This document shows, in pieces, positions 40,932 through 52,100 of a stretch of DNA of 64,000 bases; positions within the stretch are counted from its first letter, which is position 1, and every line of letters begins with the position of its first letter. Origin of the DNA: Alcanivoracaceae bacterium (lineage in GTDB: Bacteria; Pseudomonadota; Gammaproteobacteria; Pseudomonadales; Alcanivoracaceae); assembly GCA_029210325.1 (NCBI GenBank), contig JARGPU010000002.1:124001-188000 (forward strand), read 5' to 3'. The notes beneath the pieces are model-generated. The model was not told the origin of the DNA. It saw only the letters and a program-made list of their open reading frames with translations, and did not search any database. The translations under genes and the position numbers were made by a program.

Positions 40932-42076
40932 GCAGCTTTGTAGATGGCGATGGCGTCTGCTTCCGTGACTTCACGAGGATTATTTACCAGCAGACGTTGC
41001 TGCAGCATGGCTTCGCTGGCCAGCCGTGGGATGGCGTCTTCGTTGATGTCCATTTCGCGCAGACGGGTAGGCAACCCCAGCTCCCCGCTAAGGGTGCCCA
41101 GCCAGTTGATCAGGGTGGTAGCAGCTTTCTCTCCTACCAGGGTGCCGCTCGGCAGCACACAGCGAGCCAGCTCCGCATAGGCTTTTTCTGCCTGAGGCAG
41201 GTTAAAGCGCATGACATGGGGCAGAACCAGCGCATTACTCAGGCCATGAGGGATGTGATAGATGCCGCCCAACGGGTAGGCGAGGGCATGTACTGCGGCC
41301 ACCGGCGCGTTGGCAAAGGCCTGCCCGGCGAGCATGGCACCGAGCAGCATATTGCCGCGGGCTGTCAGGTCACTGCCATTGTTGACGGCGGTTTCGATAT
41401 TGGCACTAAGCAGTCTCAGCGCTTCGCGGGCGAGCATGTCGGAATAAGGGTTTTTGCGATGCTTGCTGGTATAGGCTTCGATGGCGTGAACCATGGCATC
41501 AATACCGGTGGCGGCGGTTACCGCGGCCGGCAGGCCAGTAGTCAGGGTGGCATCCAGCACTGCCACATCCGGCAGCAGTTGCGGCGCCACTACGCCCATC
41601 TTGGTGGTCTCGCCGGTGGTGACGATGGCAATCGGAGTGACTTCCGAGCCGGTACCGGCGGTGGTTGGTATCTGGATTAGCGGTAGTCGCTGGCCTGTGG
41701 CATTGCCGACGCCGTAAACCTGCTGCAGGGCCTGCTCGCCGGGTACCAGCAGGGCCACAAGCTTGGCGGTATCCATGGCGCTGCCTCCGCCAAAGCCGAT
41801 TACCCCGTCGCAGCCGGATTCGCGGGCCACTGCCAGAGCCTGCTCGACCACGCTCTCCGGCGGATCCGCCACCACGTCCTTGAATACGGTGACCGCCAGG
41901 CCAGCCTGCTGCAGTCGATTGACCAGCGGTTCCAGCATGCCACTGCCGGCAATACCACCGTCGGTGACCACACAGGGACGGCGCATGCCCAGATCACTGG
42001 CGATTTCGGCCAGTCGCTCACTGGCGCCGGGCTCACAAATCAGGCTGCGGGTAGTAGCAAAGGTAAAGGCAGTCAT
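40925..42076 (-). CDS. Iron-containing alcohol dehydrogenase
   Basis: GFGGGSAMDTAKLVALL, PTTAGTGSEVTPIAIV, HALAYPLGGIYHIPHGLSNALVLPHVM. Confidence 0.95.
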   Translation of the reverse strand: MTAFTFATTRSLICEPGASERLAEIASDLGMRRPCVVTDGGIAGSGMLEPLVNRLQQAGLAVTVFKDVVADPPESVVEQALAVARESGCDGVIGFGGGSAMDTAKLVALLVPGEQALQQVYGVGNATGQRLPLIQIPTTAGTGSEVTPIAIVTTGETTKMGVVAPQLLPDVAVLDATLTTGLPAAVTAATGIDAMVHAIEAYTSKHRKNPYSDMLAREALRLLSANIETAVNNGSDLTARGNMLLGAMLAGQAFANAPVAAVHALAYPLGGIYHIPHGLSNALVLPHVMRFNLPQAEKAYAELARCVLPSGTLVGEKAATTLINWLGTLSGELGLPTRLREMDINEDAIPRLASEAMLQQRLLVNNPREVTEADAIAIYKAAW

Positions 42077-42123
42077 AGCATCATCCGTATAGAGCGGTTA
42101 TCGCGATAAACAGGGAGGAGATT

Positions 42124-42366
42124 ATGGGTAAACCCACCGCAGAACAACTGGAGCAGGCTCTGGCGCAGGCCGCATGGCTACGTGAGAACGATGCTGACGA
42201 GCATTTTATTGGCAAGTCGCTGCTGAACCACAACTATCGCCTGCACCTGCTGGAGGATGTTCTGGTCAAGGCCAGACACTACCTGCACTCCGGGCAAAGC
42301 GCCCAGGGCCACCGGGAGCTGATACAGGCCATCGAAAAGGCTGAGGCCGCCGACCCGGACATGTAG
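42124..42366 (+). CDS. Small conserved-type hypothetical protein
   Basis: 80-aa ORF with GGAG RBS, coherent helical sequence. Confidence 0.7.
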   Translation: MGKPTAEQLEQALAQAAWLRENDADEHFIGKSLLNHNYRLHLLEDVLVKARHYLHSGQSAQGHRELIQAIEKAEAADPDM

Positions 42367-42398
42367 GAGCCACTCCTGCAGGGTGCTACCATGCGTTT

Positions 42399-42412
42399 CA
42401 AACGTTTGTTTG
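42399..42412. promoter_or_regulatory. PsrA-type operator (auto-regulatory)
   Basis: CAAAC-GTTT-GTTTG just upstream of psrA, fits the published G/CAAAC(N2-4)GTTTG/C consensus. Confidence 0.7.
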
Positions 42413-42424
42413 GGAGGCACTATC

Positions 42425-43084
42425 ATGGCTGGCACGGCTGGGCGAGGGGCTGAACGAGGCACGGTGGACCGGATTCTCGACACTGCCGAGGTGTTGTTTG
42501 CCCAGAAGGGCTTTGCTGAGACCAGTCTGCGCGCAATCACCAGCAAGGCTGGTGTCAATCTGGCGGCGGTGAACTACCACTTCGGCTCGAAGGAGGCGCT
42601 GATTCAGGCGGTCTTCGAGCGCTTTCTGGATCCGTTTTGTGCCCGCTTGGATGGTCTGCTGACGGAGCTGGAGAGCAACTCCGGCAGCGTTACTCTGGAG
42701 CGCTTGCTGGCCACATTGTCGCAAAGTGCGCTGGCGGTGCAGAAGGGCGAGCCCCACAGGGTGGCTATCTTCTTCCGTCTTAGCGGTCTTGCTTATAGTC
42801 AGGCCCAGGGGCATTTGCGCCGATTTTTCCGCGAGCATTACGGTGAGGTGTTCCGCAGATTCCTCGAGCAGTTAGCACTGGCGGTTCCGGAAGTGCCGCC
42901 CATGGAAATGTTCTGGCGGGTTCACTTTGCACTTGGGGCGACCATTTTTACCCTGTCCGGGATGGATCCGTTGCGTGCCATCTGCCGCAGTGACTTTGCC
43001 GTTGAGGTGCTGCCGCAGCAAGTTGAAGAGCGGCTACTGGCGTTTCTTGCCGGTGGTATTCGCGCCCAGCTGCCGGCATCCTGA
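42425..43084 (+). CDS. psrA: TetR-family regulator, PsrA-like
   Basis: ILDTAEVLFAQKGFAETSLRAITSKAGVNLAAVNYHFGSKEALIQAVFERFLDPFCA closely resembles Pseudomonas PsrA; next to nagZ as in P. aeruginosa. Confidence 0.85.
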   Translation: MAGTAGRGAERGTVDRILDTAEVLFAQKGFAETSLRAITSKAGVNLAAVNYHFGSKEALIQAVFERFLDPFCARLDGLLTELESNSGSVTLERLLATLSQSALAVQKGEPHRVAIFFRLSGLAYSQAQGHLRRFFREHYGEVFRRFLEQLALAVPEVPPMEMFWRVHFALGATIFTLSGMDPLRAICRSDFAVEVLPQQVEERLLAFLAGGIRAQLPAS

Positions 43085-43089
43085 ACGCC

Positions 43090-43563
43090 ATGGCTATCCA
43101 GGTTTCCATTACTGATCAGACCCTTCACTTTACTGACGCCAGCGGCGTTCAGCGCTGCTATTCCGTGTCCACCGCATTGAATGGCCCGGGCGAGCAGCAG
43201 GGTAGTGGCTGCACGCCTCGCGGCAGTCATCGTATTCGGGCAAAAATTGGTGCTGGCCTGCCGCTGGGGGCGGTGCTGGTAGGGCGTCGCTTTACTGCGG
43301 AGATATGGTCACCGCAGCTTGCCGAACAGTATCCCCAGCGTGACTGGATTCTGTCGCGAATCCTTTGGTTGTGCGGCAATGAGCCAGGCCGCAATCGCTT
43401 GGGGTGCGTGGATTCCATGCGTCGCTTCATCTATATTCACGGCACGCCGGATGACCAGCCCATGGGCGTACCGCGGTCGCATGGCTGTATCCGAATGCGT
43501 AATGCGGACGTGATTGAATTGTTCGACCTTGTCACGGTCGGTTGTCCTGTTCTGATTGAATAA
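43090..43563 (+). CDS. L,D-transpeptidase (YkuD)
   Basis: YIHGTPDDQPMGVPRSHGCIRMRNADVIELF. Confidence 0.93.
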   Translation: MAIQVSITDQTLHFTDASGVQRCYSVSTALNGPGEQQGSGCTPRGSHRIRAKIGAGLPLGAVLVGRRFTAEIWSPQLAEQYPQRDWILSRILWLCGNEPGRNRLGCVDSMRRFIYIHGTPDDQPMGVPRSHGCIRMRNADVIELFDLVTVGCPVLIE

Positions 43564-43579
43564 TTTCCGGGGAAATTTC

Positions 43580-44590
43580 ATGTCTGCCCAGCCCCTGCTG
43601 ATGCTGGATGTTGCCGGCCAGTCGCTGACCGATGAGGATCGCGAGCTGCTGCGTCATCCGGGCACCGGTGCCTTGATCTTGTTTAGCCGTAACTACGCCA
43701 ACCCTGCCCAGCTTAGTGCGCTGGTGACGGAAATTCGTGCTGAAACCCCCGATATTCTGATCGCGGTAGACCAGGAAGGTGGTCGGGTGCAGCGTTTTCG
43801 TGAGAATTTTAGTCGTATTCCGCCCATGCGTTGCCTGGGCGCATTATACGATCGTGATGTGGACGCAGCGCTGGCGGCCTCTCGCGAGCTGGGTTTGCTC
43901 ATGGCGGCTGAGTTGATTCCCTACGGCGTAGATATCAGTTTTGCGCCGGTGCTGGATCTGGATTTCGGTGCCAGTTCGGTGATTGGAGATCGCAGTTTTC
44001 ATGCTGATGCGGATGCGGTAGTGGCTTTGGTGGCTGCCTTTATTGATGGCATGGCGGCGGCGGGTATGGCTGCCACCGGCAAGCACTTTCCCGGTCATGG
44101 TTTTGTGCAGGGGGACTCCCATCTGGAGCTGCCAGTGGACCATCGCACCCTGGATGAAATCCGGGCTCAGGATATGGTGCCATTTATAAAGCTGGCGGAT
44201 CGTCTTGCTGGCATGATGCTGGCGCATATTGTTTATGCTCAGGTTGATGCTCAGCCGGCTGGTTTTTCCCGGTTCTGGTTGCAGAATATTTTGCGTGATG
44301 AGCTGGGTTATCGCGGCCTGATTTTTTCTGATGACCTATCCATGGAGGGCGCTGCCGCTGCTGGCAGTTATGCGCAACGGGCGGCCGTGGCATTGGATGC
44401 CGGTTGCGATATGGTGCTGGTATGCAATAACCGGGCTGGGGCTATTGATGTGCTGCGCTATCTGGAGCAACGACCCGCTTCTCCGGTGGTGCCTGCATCA
44501 TCTATGCGGGCGCAGCAACACCAAGTGCCAACGGCTGCTTTGCAAGCCGCCCGCAATACCGCCATGCGTTTGCTTGAGGAGGCGAAGTAA
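43580..44590 (+). CDS. nagZ: Beta-N-acetylhexosaminidase
   Basis: GALILFSRNYANPAQL, VDQEGGRVQRFR, GKHFPGHGFVQGDSH, IFSDDLSMEGA. Confidence 0.96.
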   Translation: MSAQPLLMLDVAGQSLTDEDRELLRHPGTGALILFSRNYANPAQLSALVTEIRAETPDILIAVDQEGGRVQRFRENFSRIPPMRCLGALYDRDVDAALAASRELGLLMAAELIPYGVDISFAPVLDLDFGASSVIGDRSFHADADAVVALVAAFIDGMAAAGMAATGKHFPGHGFVQGDSHLELPVDHRTLDEIRAQDMVPFIKLADRLAGMMLAHIVYAQVDAQPAGFSRFWLQNILRDELGYRGLIFSDDLSMEGAAAAGSYAQRAAVALDAGCDMVLVCNNRAGAIDVLRYLEQRPASPVVPASSMRAQQHQVPTAALQAARNTAMRLLEEAK

Positions 44591-45732
44591 TGCTGGAGAC
44601 AGTACAGACATTCTTTCAGGAGTCCACCGAAACAAAAATCTGGCTGACACAGGTTTTTGTGGTGGTGTTTATCACCGTGTCGATCAACTTTATTTTGATG
44701 CGGGTGATTGATATCGCCGAGAAGCTAGTGGTAAAGACCGAGTCACTATGGGATGACGCGCTGCTGGAGGCGGCACGTATTCCGGTGCGTTTGTTTGTCT
44801 GGACTATCGGTCTTACCTTCGCAGCGGCCATTCTCGATAACGTCACCGAGACCGCGCTGTTCGGCTATTTGCCGCAAGCCAGAAGTATTGCTTACATCGT
44901 TATCCTGAGCATGTTCTGCACCCGATTCATCAGCTATGCGGAAGCGAATATCGTAAACCCGCAGCGCCTGACGAAGCCGATGGACCAGACCACCGCCCGG
45001 GCCCTGGCCAAACTGTTGCGTATGTCGGTGATGATTACCGCAGGACTGATCATTCTGCAGGAGCTGGGTTATTCAGTTTCTGGTGTGCTGGCGTTTGGCG
45101 GTGTCGGTGGTATTGCCATCGGTTTTGCGGCCAAGGATATGCTGGCTAACTTCTTTGGCGGCATGATGATCTATCTGGATAAGCCCTTTATGGTGGGTGA
45201 CTGGGTGCGCTCGCCGGATCGGCAGATTGAAGGGACGGTAGAAGATATTGGTTGGCGCCTGACTCGTATCCGTACCTTCGACAAGCGGCCCCTATATATC
45301 CCTAACTCCATGTTCTCGACCATTGTCGTAGAGAATCCCTCGCGCATGACCAATCGGCGCATCTATGAAAATCTCGGTATCCGTTACAGTGATGGCCATC
45401 TGATGAAGGTGATCTGTGACGATGTGCGTGACATGCTTAAAGTGCACCCGGACATCGACCAGAATCAGACTATCATTGTTCACTTTAATCGCTATGGCGA
45501 CTCCCATCTTGAGTTTATGTTGTACGCATTTACCAAGACCAGTGAGTGGGTGCCATTCCATGCGGTGAAAGAAGATGTGCTGTTGAAAGTCATGCAGATT
45601 ATTGAAGGCCACGGCGCTGAGTTTGCCTTCCCGACTCGGACATTGCATATCGCTGCAGACGGCCATCCTGATGAGGCAGCTATTTTGCAGACCGTTACTG
45701 AGCAAAAAAGCAAGGATGAGGGGCGCCCATGA
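44590..45732 (+). CDS. Mechanosensitive ion channel (MscS family)
   Basis: GVGGIAIGFAAKDMLANFFGGMMIYLDKPFMVGDWV. Confidence 0.95.
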   Translation: MLETVQTFFQESTETKIWLTQVFVVVFITVSINFILMRVIDIAEKLVVKTESLWDDALLEAARIPVRLFVWTIGLTFAAAILDNVTETALFGYLPQARSIAYIVILSMFCTRFISYAEANIVNPQRLTKPMDQTTARALAKLLRMSVMITAGLIILQELGYSVSGVLAFGGVGGIAIGFAAKDMLANFFGGMMIYLDKPFMVGDWVRSPDRQIEGTVEDIGWRLTRIRTFDKRPLYIPNSMFSTIVVENPSRMTNRRIYENLGIRYSDGHLMKVICDDVRDMLKVHPDIDQNQTIIVHFNRYGDSHLEFMLYAFTKTSEWVPFHAVKEDVLLKVMQIIEGHGAEFAFPTRTLHIAADGHPDEAAILQTVTEQKSKDEGRP

Positions 45733-46289
45733 CTCCGGAATTTCGTCAGCATTTACTTGAAGTGCGAGCTAATGCAAGGCAGCTGTATAGCGCCGAGCAG
45801 ATTGATCAGGCGATTACTGCCATGGCCGCGCAGATTAATCGCGACTATGCCGAGCATGATCCGTTGATGTTGACCATCATGAATGGTGGCGTAGTGCTGA
45901 TGGGAAAGCTGCTGCCTCAACTGGACTTCCCCTTGCAGATTGATTACCTGCACGCCACTCGCTATCGCGGTGAAACTTCAGGTAATGAGATCGAGTGGAT
46001 TATCACCCCCGGTACTTCGCTGAAGGATCGCAACATTATTATTGTTGACGATATTCTGGATGTGGGCTCTACCTTGTTGGCAATTATCGATGCCTGCGAA
46101 AAGCAGGGTGCCAAATCGGTGGCCACGGCCGTGCTGGTGGACAAGGTGCATGATCGCAAAGCCCAACCGGGAATGAAGGCGACCTATACCGGCATTGAGG
46201 CGGAGGATGCCTATCTGTTCGGCTGCGGTATGGATTATCGCGAATACTGGCGTAATGCACCCGGTCTATTTGCTGTGGAGGGGCTGTAA
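45729..46289 (+). CDS. hpt: Hypoxanthine-guanine phosphoribosyltransferase
   Basis: IIIVDDILDVGSTLLAI PRPP-binding motif. Confidence 0.95.
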   Translation: MTPEFRQHLLEVRANARQLYSAEQIDQAITAMAAQINRDYAEHDPLMLTIMNGGVVLMGKLLPQLDFPLQIDYLHATRYRGETSGNEIEWIITPGTSLKDRNIIIVDDILDVGSTLLAIIDACEKQGAKSVATAVLVDKVHDRKAQPGMKATYTGIEAEDAYLFGCGMDYREYWRNAPGLFAVEGL

Positions 46290-47023
46290 TGCTGGCATTT
46301 ATCGGTGGCACCGGGTTGACCCGCATGGCCGGCCTGACAGTGATCGCCAGACATGAAATTACTACCGAGTGGGGCGATCCTTCGGCAGCCGTTGTGGAAG
46401 GTGAGCTGGCCGGCAAGCGTGTGCTTTTTCTGGCCCGCCATGGCGACCCCCATGTGCTATTACCCCATCAGGTTAATTACCGCGCCAATATCGCCGCGCT
46501 GAAGCAGGCCGGGGCATCCGAGATTGTTGCTGTTAATGCGGTTGGTGGGATTACTGCTCAAGCACCTACCGCCGCCATCGTGGTGCCGGATCAGATTATT
46601 GATTACACCACGGGCAGGGATACGACTTTTTTTGACAAGCGTGTGGCACCGGTGGTGCATGTGGATTTTTCCTGGCCTTTTAGTGTGTCTTTGAGGCGGC
46701 GTTTAGTAACGGCTTTGGCCAGTGTTGATGCGCATGCCATTAATGGCGGCTGCTATGGCGCCACTCAGGGGCCAAGGCTTGAAACCGCTGCGGAGATTAA
46801 CCGCATGGAAAAAGACGGCTGCGACATTGTCGGTATGACCGGTATGCCCGAAGCAGTGCTGGCCCGTGAATTGGAACTGCCCTATGCCATGCTATCGCTG
46901 GTGGTTAACCCCGGTGCTGGCAAAAGCGATGTAGAGATCACCATGGAAGAAATCGAAGCGGTGATTCATGCCGGCATGGGTAAGGTCTGTGAGGCGCTGG
47001 CTGCAATGGTGTCCGCTGCTTGA
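46289..47023 (+). CDS. S-methyl-5'-thioinosine phosphorylase (MTAP/PNP family)
   Basis: FIGGTGL, FLARHGDPHVLLPHQVNYRANIAAL, YGATQGPRLETAAEI; adjacent to nagZ/hpt as around PA3004. Confidence 0.88.
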   Translation: MLAFIGGTGLTRMAGLTVIARHEITTEWGDPSAAVVEGELAGKRVLFLARHGDPHVLLPHQVNYRANIAALKQAGASEIVAVNAVGGITAQAPTAAIVVPDQIIDYTTGRDTTFFDKRVAPVVHVDFSWPFSVSLRRRLVTALASVDAHAINGGCYGATQGPRLETAAEINRMEKDGCDIVGMTGMPEAVLARELELPYAMLSLVVNPGAGKSDVEITMEEIEAVIHAGMGKVCEALAAMVSAA

Positions 47024-48213
47024 ATGATGTTGATGTGCTGGTTATCGGTGCCGGTGCTGCCGGGCTGATGTGCGCCTCTGTGGCTGCTTATCGCGGCCGC
47101 CGGGTGCGAGTGCTGGATCATGCCAATATGGCCGGCAAGAAGATCCTGATGTCCGGTGGTGGTCGTTGTAACTTCACTAATCTGAATACTACCCCGGCGA
47201 ATTTTATTTCAGCTAACCCCCACTTCTGTATTTCTGCATTGAAGCGTTATACCCCGCAGCACTTTGTTGAGCTGGTGGAACGCCATGGTATCGATTGGGT
47301 GGAAAAAGCACCGGGGCAACTTTTCTGTGCTGATAGCAGCCGTGACATTCTCGATATGCTGTTGCGGGAATGTGAATGGTCACAGGCGCAGGTATCGCTA
47401 AAGGTGTCAATTGAAAAAGTGGAAGCAGTGCAGGATGGATACCGCGTACGTACCTCCGATGGGGTGATTCGTTGCGAGTCGCTGGTGATTGCCTCCGGTG
47501 GTCTGTCTATTCCGACGCTGGGGGCTAGCGGTTTTGGTTATGACATTGCCCGTCAGTTTGGCCTGCCAGTTTTGCCCACCCGGGCCGGGTTGGTGCCGTT
47601 TACTCTGCAGCCCGCCCAGAAAGAAAAGCTAGCGCCACTGTCCGGGCTAAGTACGCAAGTGCGGGTGCATTGTCGTGATGCCGAATTTGCCGAACCGATG
47701 CTAATTACCCATCGCGGACTTTCCGGACCGTCCATGCTGCAGATTTCCAGCTACTGGCAACCCGGTGATGAACTGGATATTGATCTGGTTGCCAGCACAG
47801 AGGGTGGTAAAGGTTTCGACATCTCTGTGCTGCAGCAATTACGTGCAGCCTCACCCAATGCGCGCCCGGAGAGCTGGCTGTCCACCATATTGCCGAAACG
47901 ATTGGCCCAGACCCTGTGTGAATGGTTCGATTGGCAGCAAAGCTGGCAGTATTTCGATAATGCTCGGCTAGAGGCCATGGTGGAGCAGCTTCAGCACTGG
48001 TGTATCAAGCCATCGGGCACGGAGGGTTATCGCACCGCCGAAGTGACTCTTGGCGGCGTCGATACGCAGGCAGTGTCATCCAAATCCTTTATGGCCAATG
48101 ACCAGCCTGGCCTGTTCTTTATCGGTGAAGTGCTCGATGTCACCGGCCATCTTGGCGGGCATAACTTCCAATGGGCCTGGGCCAGCGCCCAAGCCGCCGG
48201 ACAGTTCGCTTAA
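47020..48213 (+). CDS. NAD(P)/FAD-dependent oxidoreductase, HI0933 family
   Basis: VLVIGAGAAGLMCA, MAGKKILMSGGGRCNFTN, GEVLDVTGHLGGHNFQWAWASA. Confidence 0.93.
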   Translation: MNDVDVLVIGAGAAGLMCASVAAYRGRRVRVLDHANMAGKKILMSGGGRCNFTNLNTTPANFISANPHFCISALKRYTPQHFVELVERHGIDWVEKAPGQLFCADSSRDILDMLLRECEWSQAQVSLKVSIEKVEAVQDGYRVRTSDGVIRCESLVIASGGLSIPTLGASGFGYDIARQFGLPVLPTRAGLVPFTLQPAQKEKLAPLSGLSTQVRVHCRDAEFAEPMLITHRGLSGPSMLQISSYWQPGDELDIDLVASTEGGKGFDISVLQQLRAASPNARPESWLSTILPKRLAQTLCEWFDWQQSWQYFDNARLEAMVEQLQHWCIKPSGTEGYRTAEVTLGGVDTQAVSSKSFMANDQPGLFFIGEVLDVTGHLGGHNFQWAWASAQAAGQFA

Positions 48214-48237
48214 CTGATTGGTTTGCTGTAGCCGTTT

Positions 48238-49107
48238 TTAACGTGTTTGTTGGGCTTTCAGGGCTTCGTTGAGTTGGTCCAGTTTATCCTGCTCAGGATG
48301 ATTCCACGGGGTAATCCGCACCAGTAAACCAAACAGGGGGTGGTCGAGGTAGTGCAGTTCTTCACTGCGCATGCGCCTGTTCTGGTCGATTTTGACCCAT
48401 ACTCGCTGCCCTTCAGCTGTGTCGCTGCCAAACCAGAGAATAGGTTCGATGTGCAGGTAGCGGCTCAGGTGAAAGCGCAGGGCGCCTTGCAGTTCGCGGA
48501 TTGCAATCGGCTCTTGGGTGCTCTCCAGGGCCTCAATCTGCGGCATGGTGGTGAACTGACCACTGCTGTCCATGGCGCTATAGGCGTCGGTGTCGGGGGG
48601 CAGCTCGCCGTCTTGTAAGGTTTCATCCGCTACAACAGGCTCTGGCAGGATGTCGCCGCCTTCTACCAGCACGGCAAAGGCATGGGCCCGTTCGCGCACC
48701 GGCTGACGCCAGGCCTTATGTAGCAGGATACGGTGACCATCTTTGGCCATTCTGTCTGCCGCTTGCTGTAATGGCAGGTCGCTGTCGATAACTCGCCAGG
48801 CCCCGTAGGCGACGGCACTGCTGTCTATGTTGTCGGCGTGTTCCGGGATGCGTGGCTCGCTGCTGTCCAGCGCGATCAGGGCGGAGTGGTTCAGGTCCGG
48901 TTGCTGGTCAAGGCGCCAGTATTCGTCGCTTAGCGGGCTTTGCCGGGCAAAGGCGACGACTTCGATCTGGTACCACTTTTCCTGCATTACCTTGGGCAAG
49001 TCAGCGATGGTCCGGCGTATTTCTGGGGCGCTCATCTCGGCATAGGGGTTGGCCAGTGCCGGTGCGGTCAGGCTCAGTAGTAAAAGTGGCAGCATGATGT
49101 AGCGCAT
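48238..49107 (-). CDS. CsiV-family secreted protein
   Basis: Signal peptide; WYQIEVVAFARQ N-terminal motif and adjacency to mfd. Confidence 0.78.
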   Translation of the reverse strand: MRYIMLPLLLLSLTAPALANPYAEMSAPEIRRTIADLPKVMQEKWYQIEVVAFARQSPLSDEYWRLDQQPDLNHSALIALDSSEPRIPEHADNIDSSAVAYGAWRVIDSDLPLQQAADRMAKDGHRILLHKAWRQPVRERAHAFAVLVEGGDILPEPVVADETLQDGELPPDTDAYSAMDSSGQFTTMPQIEALESTQEPIAIRELQGALRFHLSRYLHIEPILWFGSDTAEGQRVWVKIDQNRRMRSEELHYLDHPLFGLLVRITPWNHPEQDKLDQLNEALKAQQTR

Positions 49108-49157
49108 GGTTTCTCCTGAGCTCTTATACCAGTATCGCGGTTAAAACCGCTTCTGCA

Positions 49158-52100
49158 TTATTTTCCGGCGAGGGTGTCGAGCAGCTTGTTCACCGCTTCG
49201 ATTTTTTCCTCGGCTGTATCAGTGTTGATGGCAAACTTCAGGGCAGTGGCGCCATCCAGTTTGTAACGGGTCGAGGCGGACTGTACCAGCTTTACCAGAC
49301 TGAGGGGATTGACCACAGTCTGCTCGGAGAATTCCAATCGGCCCCACTGGCCGCCGGCATCGATCTTGCGGATGCCGATCTGTTCGGCACGCTGGCGCAG
49401 GGCGGTGACGGCGAACAGGTGCTTGACCTGAAGGGGTAACAGGCCAAAGCGGTCGATCATTTCGACTTGCAACTCGCGCAGCGCCTCGGCGTTGCGGCAG
49501 CCGGCCACGCGCTTGTACAGAGTCAGGCGGGTAAACACGTCTGGCAGGTAGTCCTCGGGGATCAGCGCGGGAATGCGTAGATTCACTTCCGGGCCGCCTG
49601 AAAGGGGCTTTTCCACATCCGGCTGCTCGCCGCGCTTTAGCGCCTCCACAGCCTGCTCCAGCATTTCCATATACAGCGAGAAGCCAATCGATTCGATATG
49701 GCCATGCTGCTCGTCGCCGAGCAGCTCACCGGCGCCGCGGATCTCAAGGTCATGACTGGCCAGTTGGAAGCCGGCGCCGAGATCCGTGGCGGTTTCGATT
49801 GCTTCAAGACGCTTCTGCGCGTCCTTGGTCATCACTTTTGGCGGTGGCGTCATTAAATACGCGTAGGCCTGGTGGTGCGATCGCCCGACTCGGCCACGCA
49901 GCTGATGTAGCTGGGCCAGACCAAACTTGTCGGCGCGATCAATGATGATGGTGTTGGCGGAGGGAATATCGATACCCGTCTCGATAATGGTGGTAGATAC
50001 CAGCACGTTGAAACGGCGGTGATAAAAATCGGACATCACCGATTCCAGCTCGCGCTCGCGCATCTGTCCGTGGGCAATGCCAACCCGGGCATCCGGCACC
50101 AGTTCGCGGATTTCGTTGGCCGTGCGGGTCATGGTGTCGATGTCGTTGTGCAGATAGTACACCTGCCCGCCGCGCAGCAATTCACGCAGGATAGCTTCTT
50201 TAACCAGTGGCGCGTCGTGTTGCTGAACAAAAGTCTTAACAGACAGGCGTCGCTGTGGCGGAGTGGCAATAATGGAGATCTCACGCAGCCCGGCCAGCGA
50301 CATGTTCAATGTGCGAGGAATCGGTGTGGCGGTCAGGGTGAGCATGTCGCACTCGGCGCGCATCTGCTTCAGGCGTTCCTTGTGGCGCACCCCGAAGCGA
50401 TGTTCTTCGTCGACAATGATCAGGCCCAGATCTTTGAACTCAATGCCTTCCTGTAGCAGCTGATGGGTGCCCACCAGAATGTCTACCTTGCCTTCTTTAA
50501 GACGCTTCAGGGCGTCGGTTTTTTCTTTGCCGCTACGGAATCGGTTGAGTACTTCCACGCTGACTGGCCAATCGGCAAAGCGGTCGCTGAAGGTTTCAAA
50601 GTGCTGCTGCGCCAGCAGGGTGGTGGGAACCAGTACGGCTACTTGAGTGCCATTTTGAACTGCGGCAAAAGCAGCGCGCATGGCCACTTCGGTTTTGCCG
50701 AAGCCAACGTCGCCACATACCAGCCGATCCATTGGTTTGGCAGTGCGCATATCCTGCAGCACGGCTTCAATGGTCTGTTGCTGGTCCGGGGTTTCTTCGA
50801 ACGGGAAGCCTGCAGAAAAGCGACGATAATCTTCTTCATCAAGTTTGAACGAACGGCCTTTCTTGGCTTCGCGCCGTGCCCAGGTGTTGAGTAGTTCGGC
50901 AGCCACATCATGAATCTTTTCTGCCGCTCTTTGTCGCGCCTTACTCCATTGGTCGGAGCCCAGCCGGGTCAGCGGCGCATGGTCCGGGTCACCGGCACCG
51001 TAGCGACTGATCAGATGGAGACTGGCAACCGGTACATATATTTTGTCACCACCGGCATACTCGAGCAGCAACAGCTCGTGCTGCTGACCGTCGATCTGCA
51101 TATAGGTCAGGCCATGATAGCGGCCGACACCATGATCGATATGCACTACCGGCGTGCCGGGTGTCAGTTCGCCCAGTGAGCGGAAAGCGTTTTCCGGGGC
51201 GCTGGAGTCCGATGTTTTGCGCCGCCGACGCTGCAGAATGCGCTCGCCGTATAGTTGCGACTCAGCCAATACCAGAATGTTGTCTTTGCTTGACCAGAAG
51301 CCGCGATCCAGTTCACCAACCGTCAGTTGCCAGGATACGTTCCGCTGCAGAGCATTGTGTAAAAAGTCCTGCCAGCCTTCGGCCATCTGAGGTTGTAGCC
51401 CGGCCTTTTGCATCAGCGGCAGTAGTGCTTCGCGCCGCCCGGCGGTTTCTGCGCAGACCAGTACGCGTAGTTGCGGATGTTCTTCAGTAAAGCTTTTGAT
51501 CCGTGCGAACGGATTCTGGTCGCTGTGCGCATCGACGGAAAAATCCGACAAAGCATCAAAAGCAAAGCCAATGCCATCATCGTCACAGATGCGTGCTCGT
51601 GGCCGCGACTTCAGGCCGCTGTTCAGTTCGTCCGGGCGCAGGAAGATTTCCACCGGGCTGAGAATTGGCCGGCGGATATCGTGGCGCCGGCTTTCGTAGC
51701 GGCTGCCGGTTTCTTCCCAGAAATGGTTGGCAGCTTCTTCGCAGCCGGCCATTTGCACGATGCGGGCATTGCCAGGCAGGTAGTCAAACAAGCTGGCCAG
51801 CTGGTCGAAGAACAGCGGCAGATAATATTCCAGGCCACCGCTGGCCATGCCTTCGGAGACATCCTGATACAAGGTGCATTGACGATGATCGACGTCAAAG
51901 CGTTCCCGAAAGGCGCTGCGGAAATGGCTGATGCCATCAGTGCCAAGCGGGAATTCTGCCGCCGGAAGCAAGGTAATGTCTTTTACGGTTTCACTGGAGC
52001 GCTGGGTGTCCGGGTCGAACAGCCGCAGGGATTCTACTTCGTCGTCGAATAGTTCGATGCGGAAAGGTTGTTCCGCGCCCATGGGGAAGATATCCATGAT

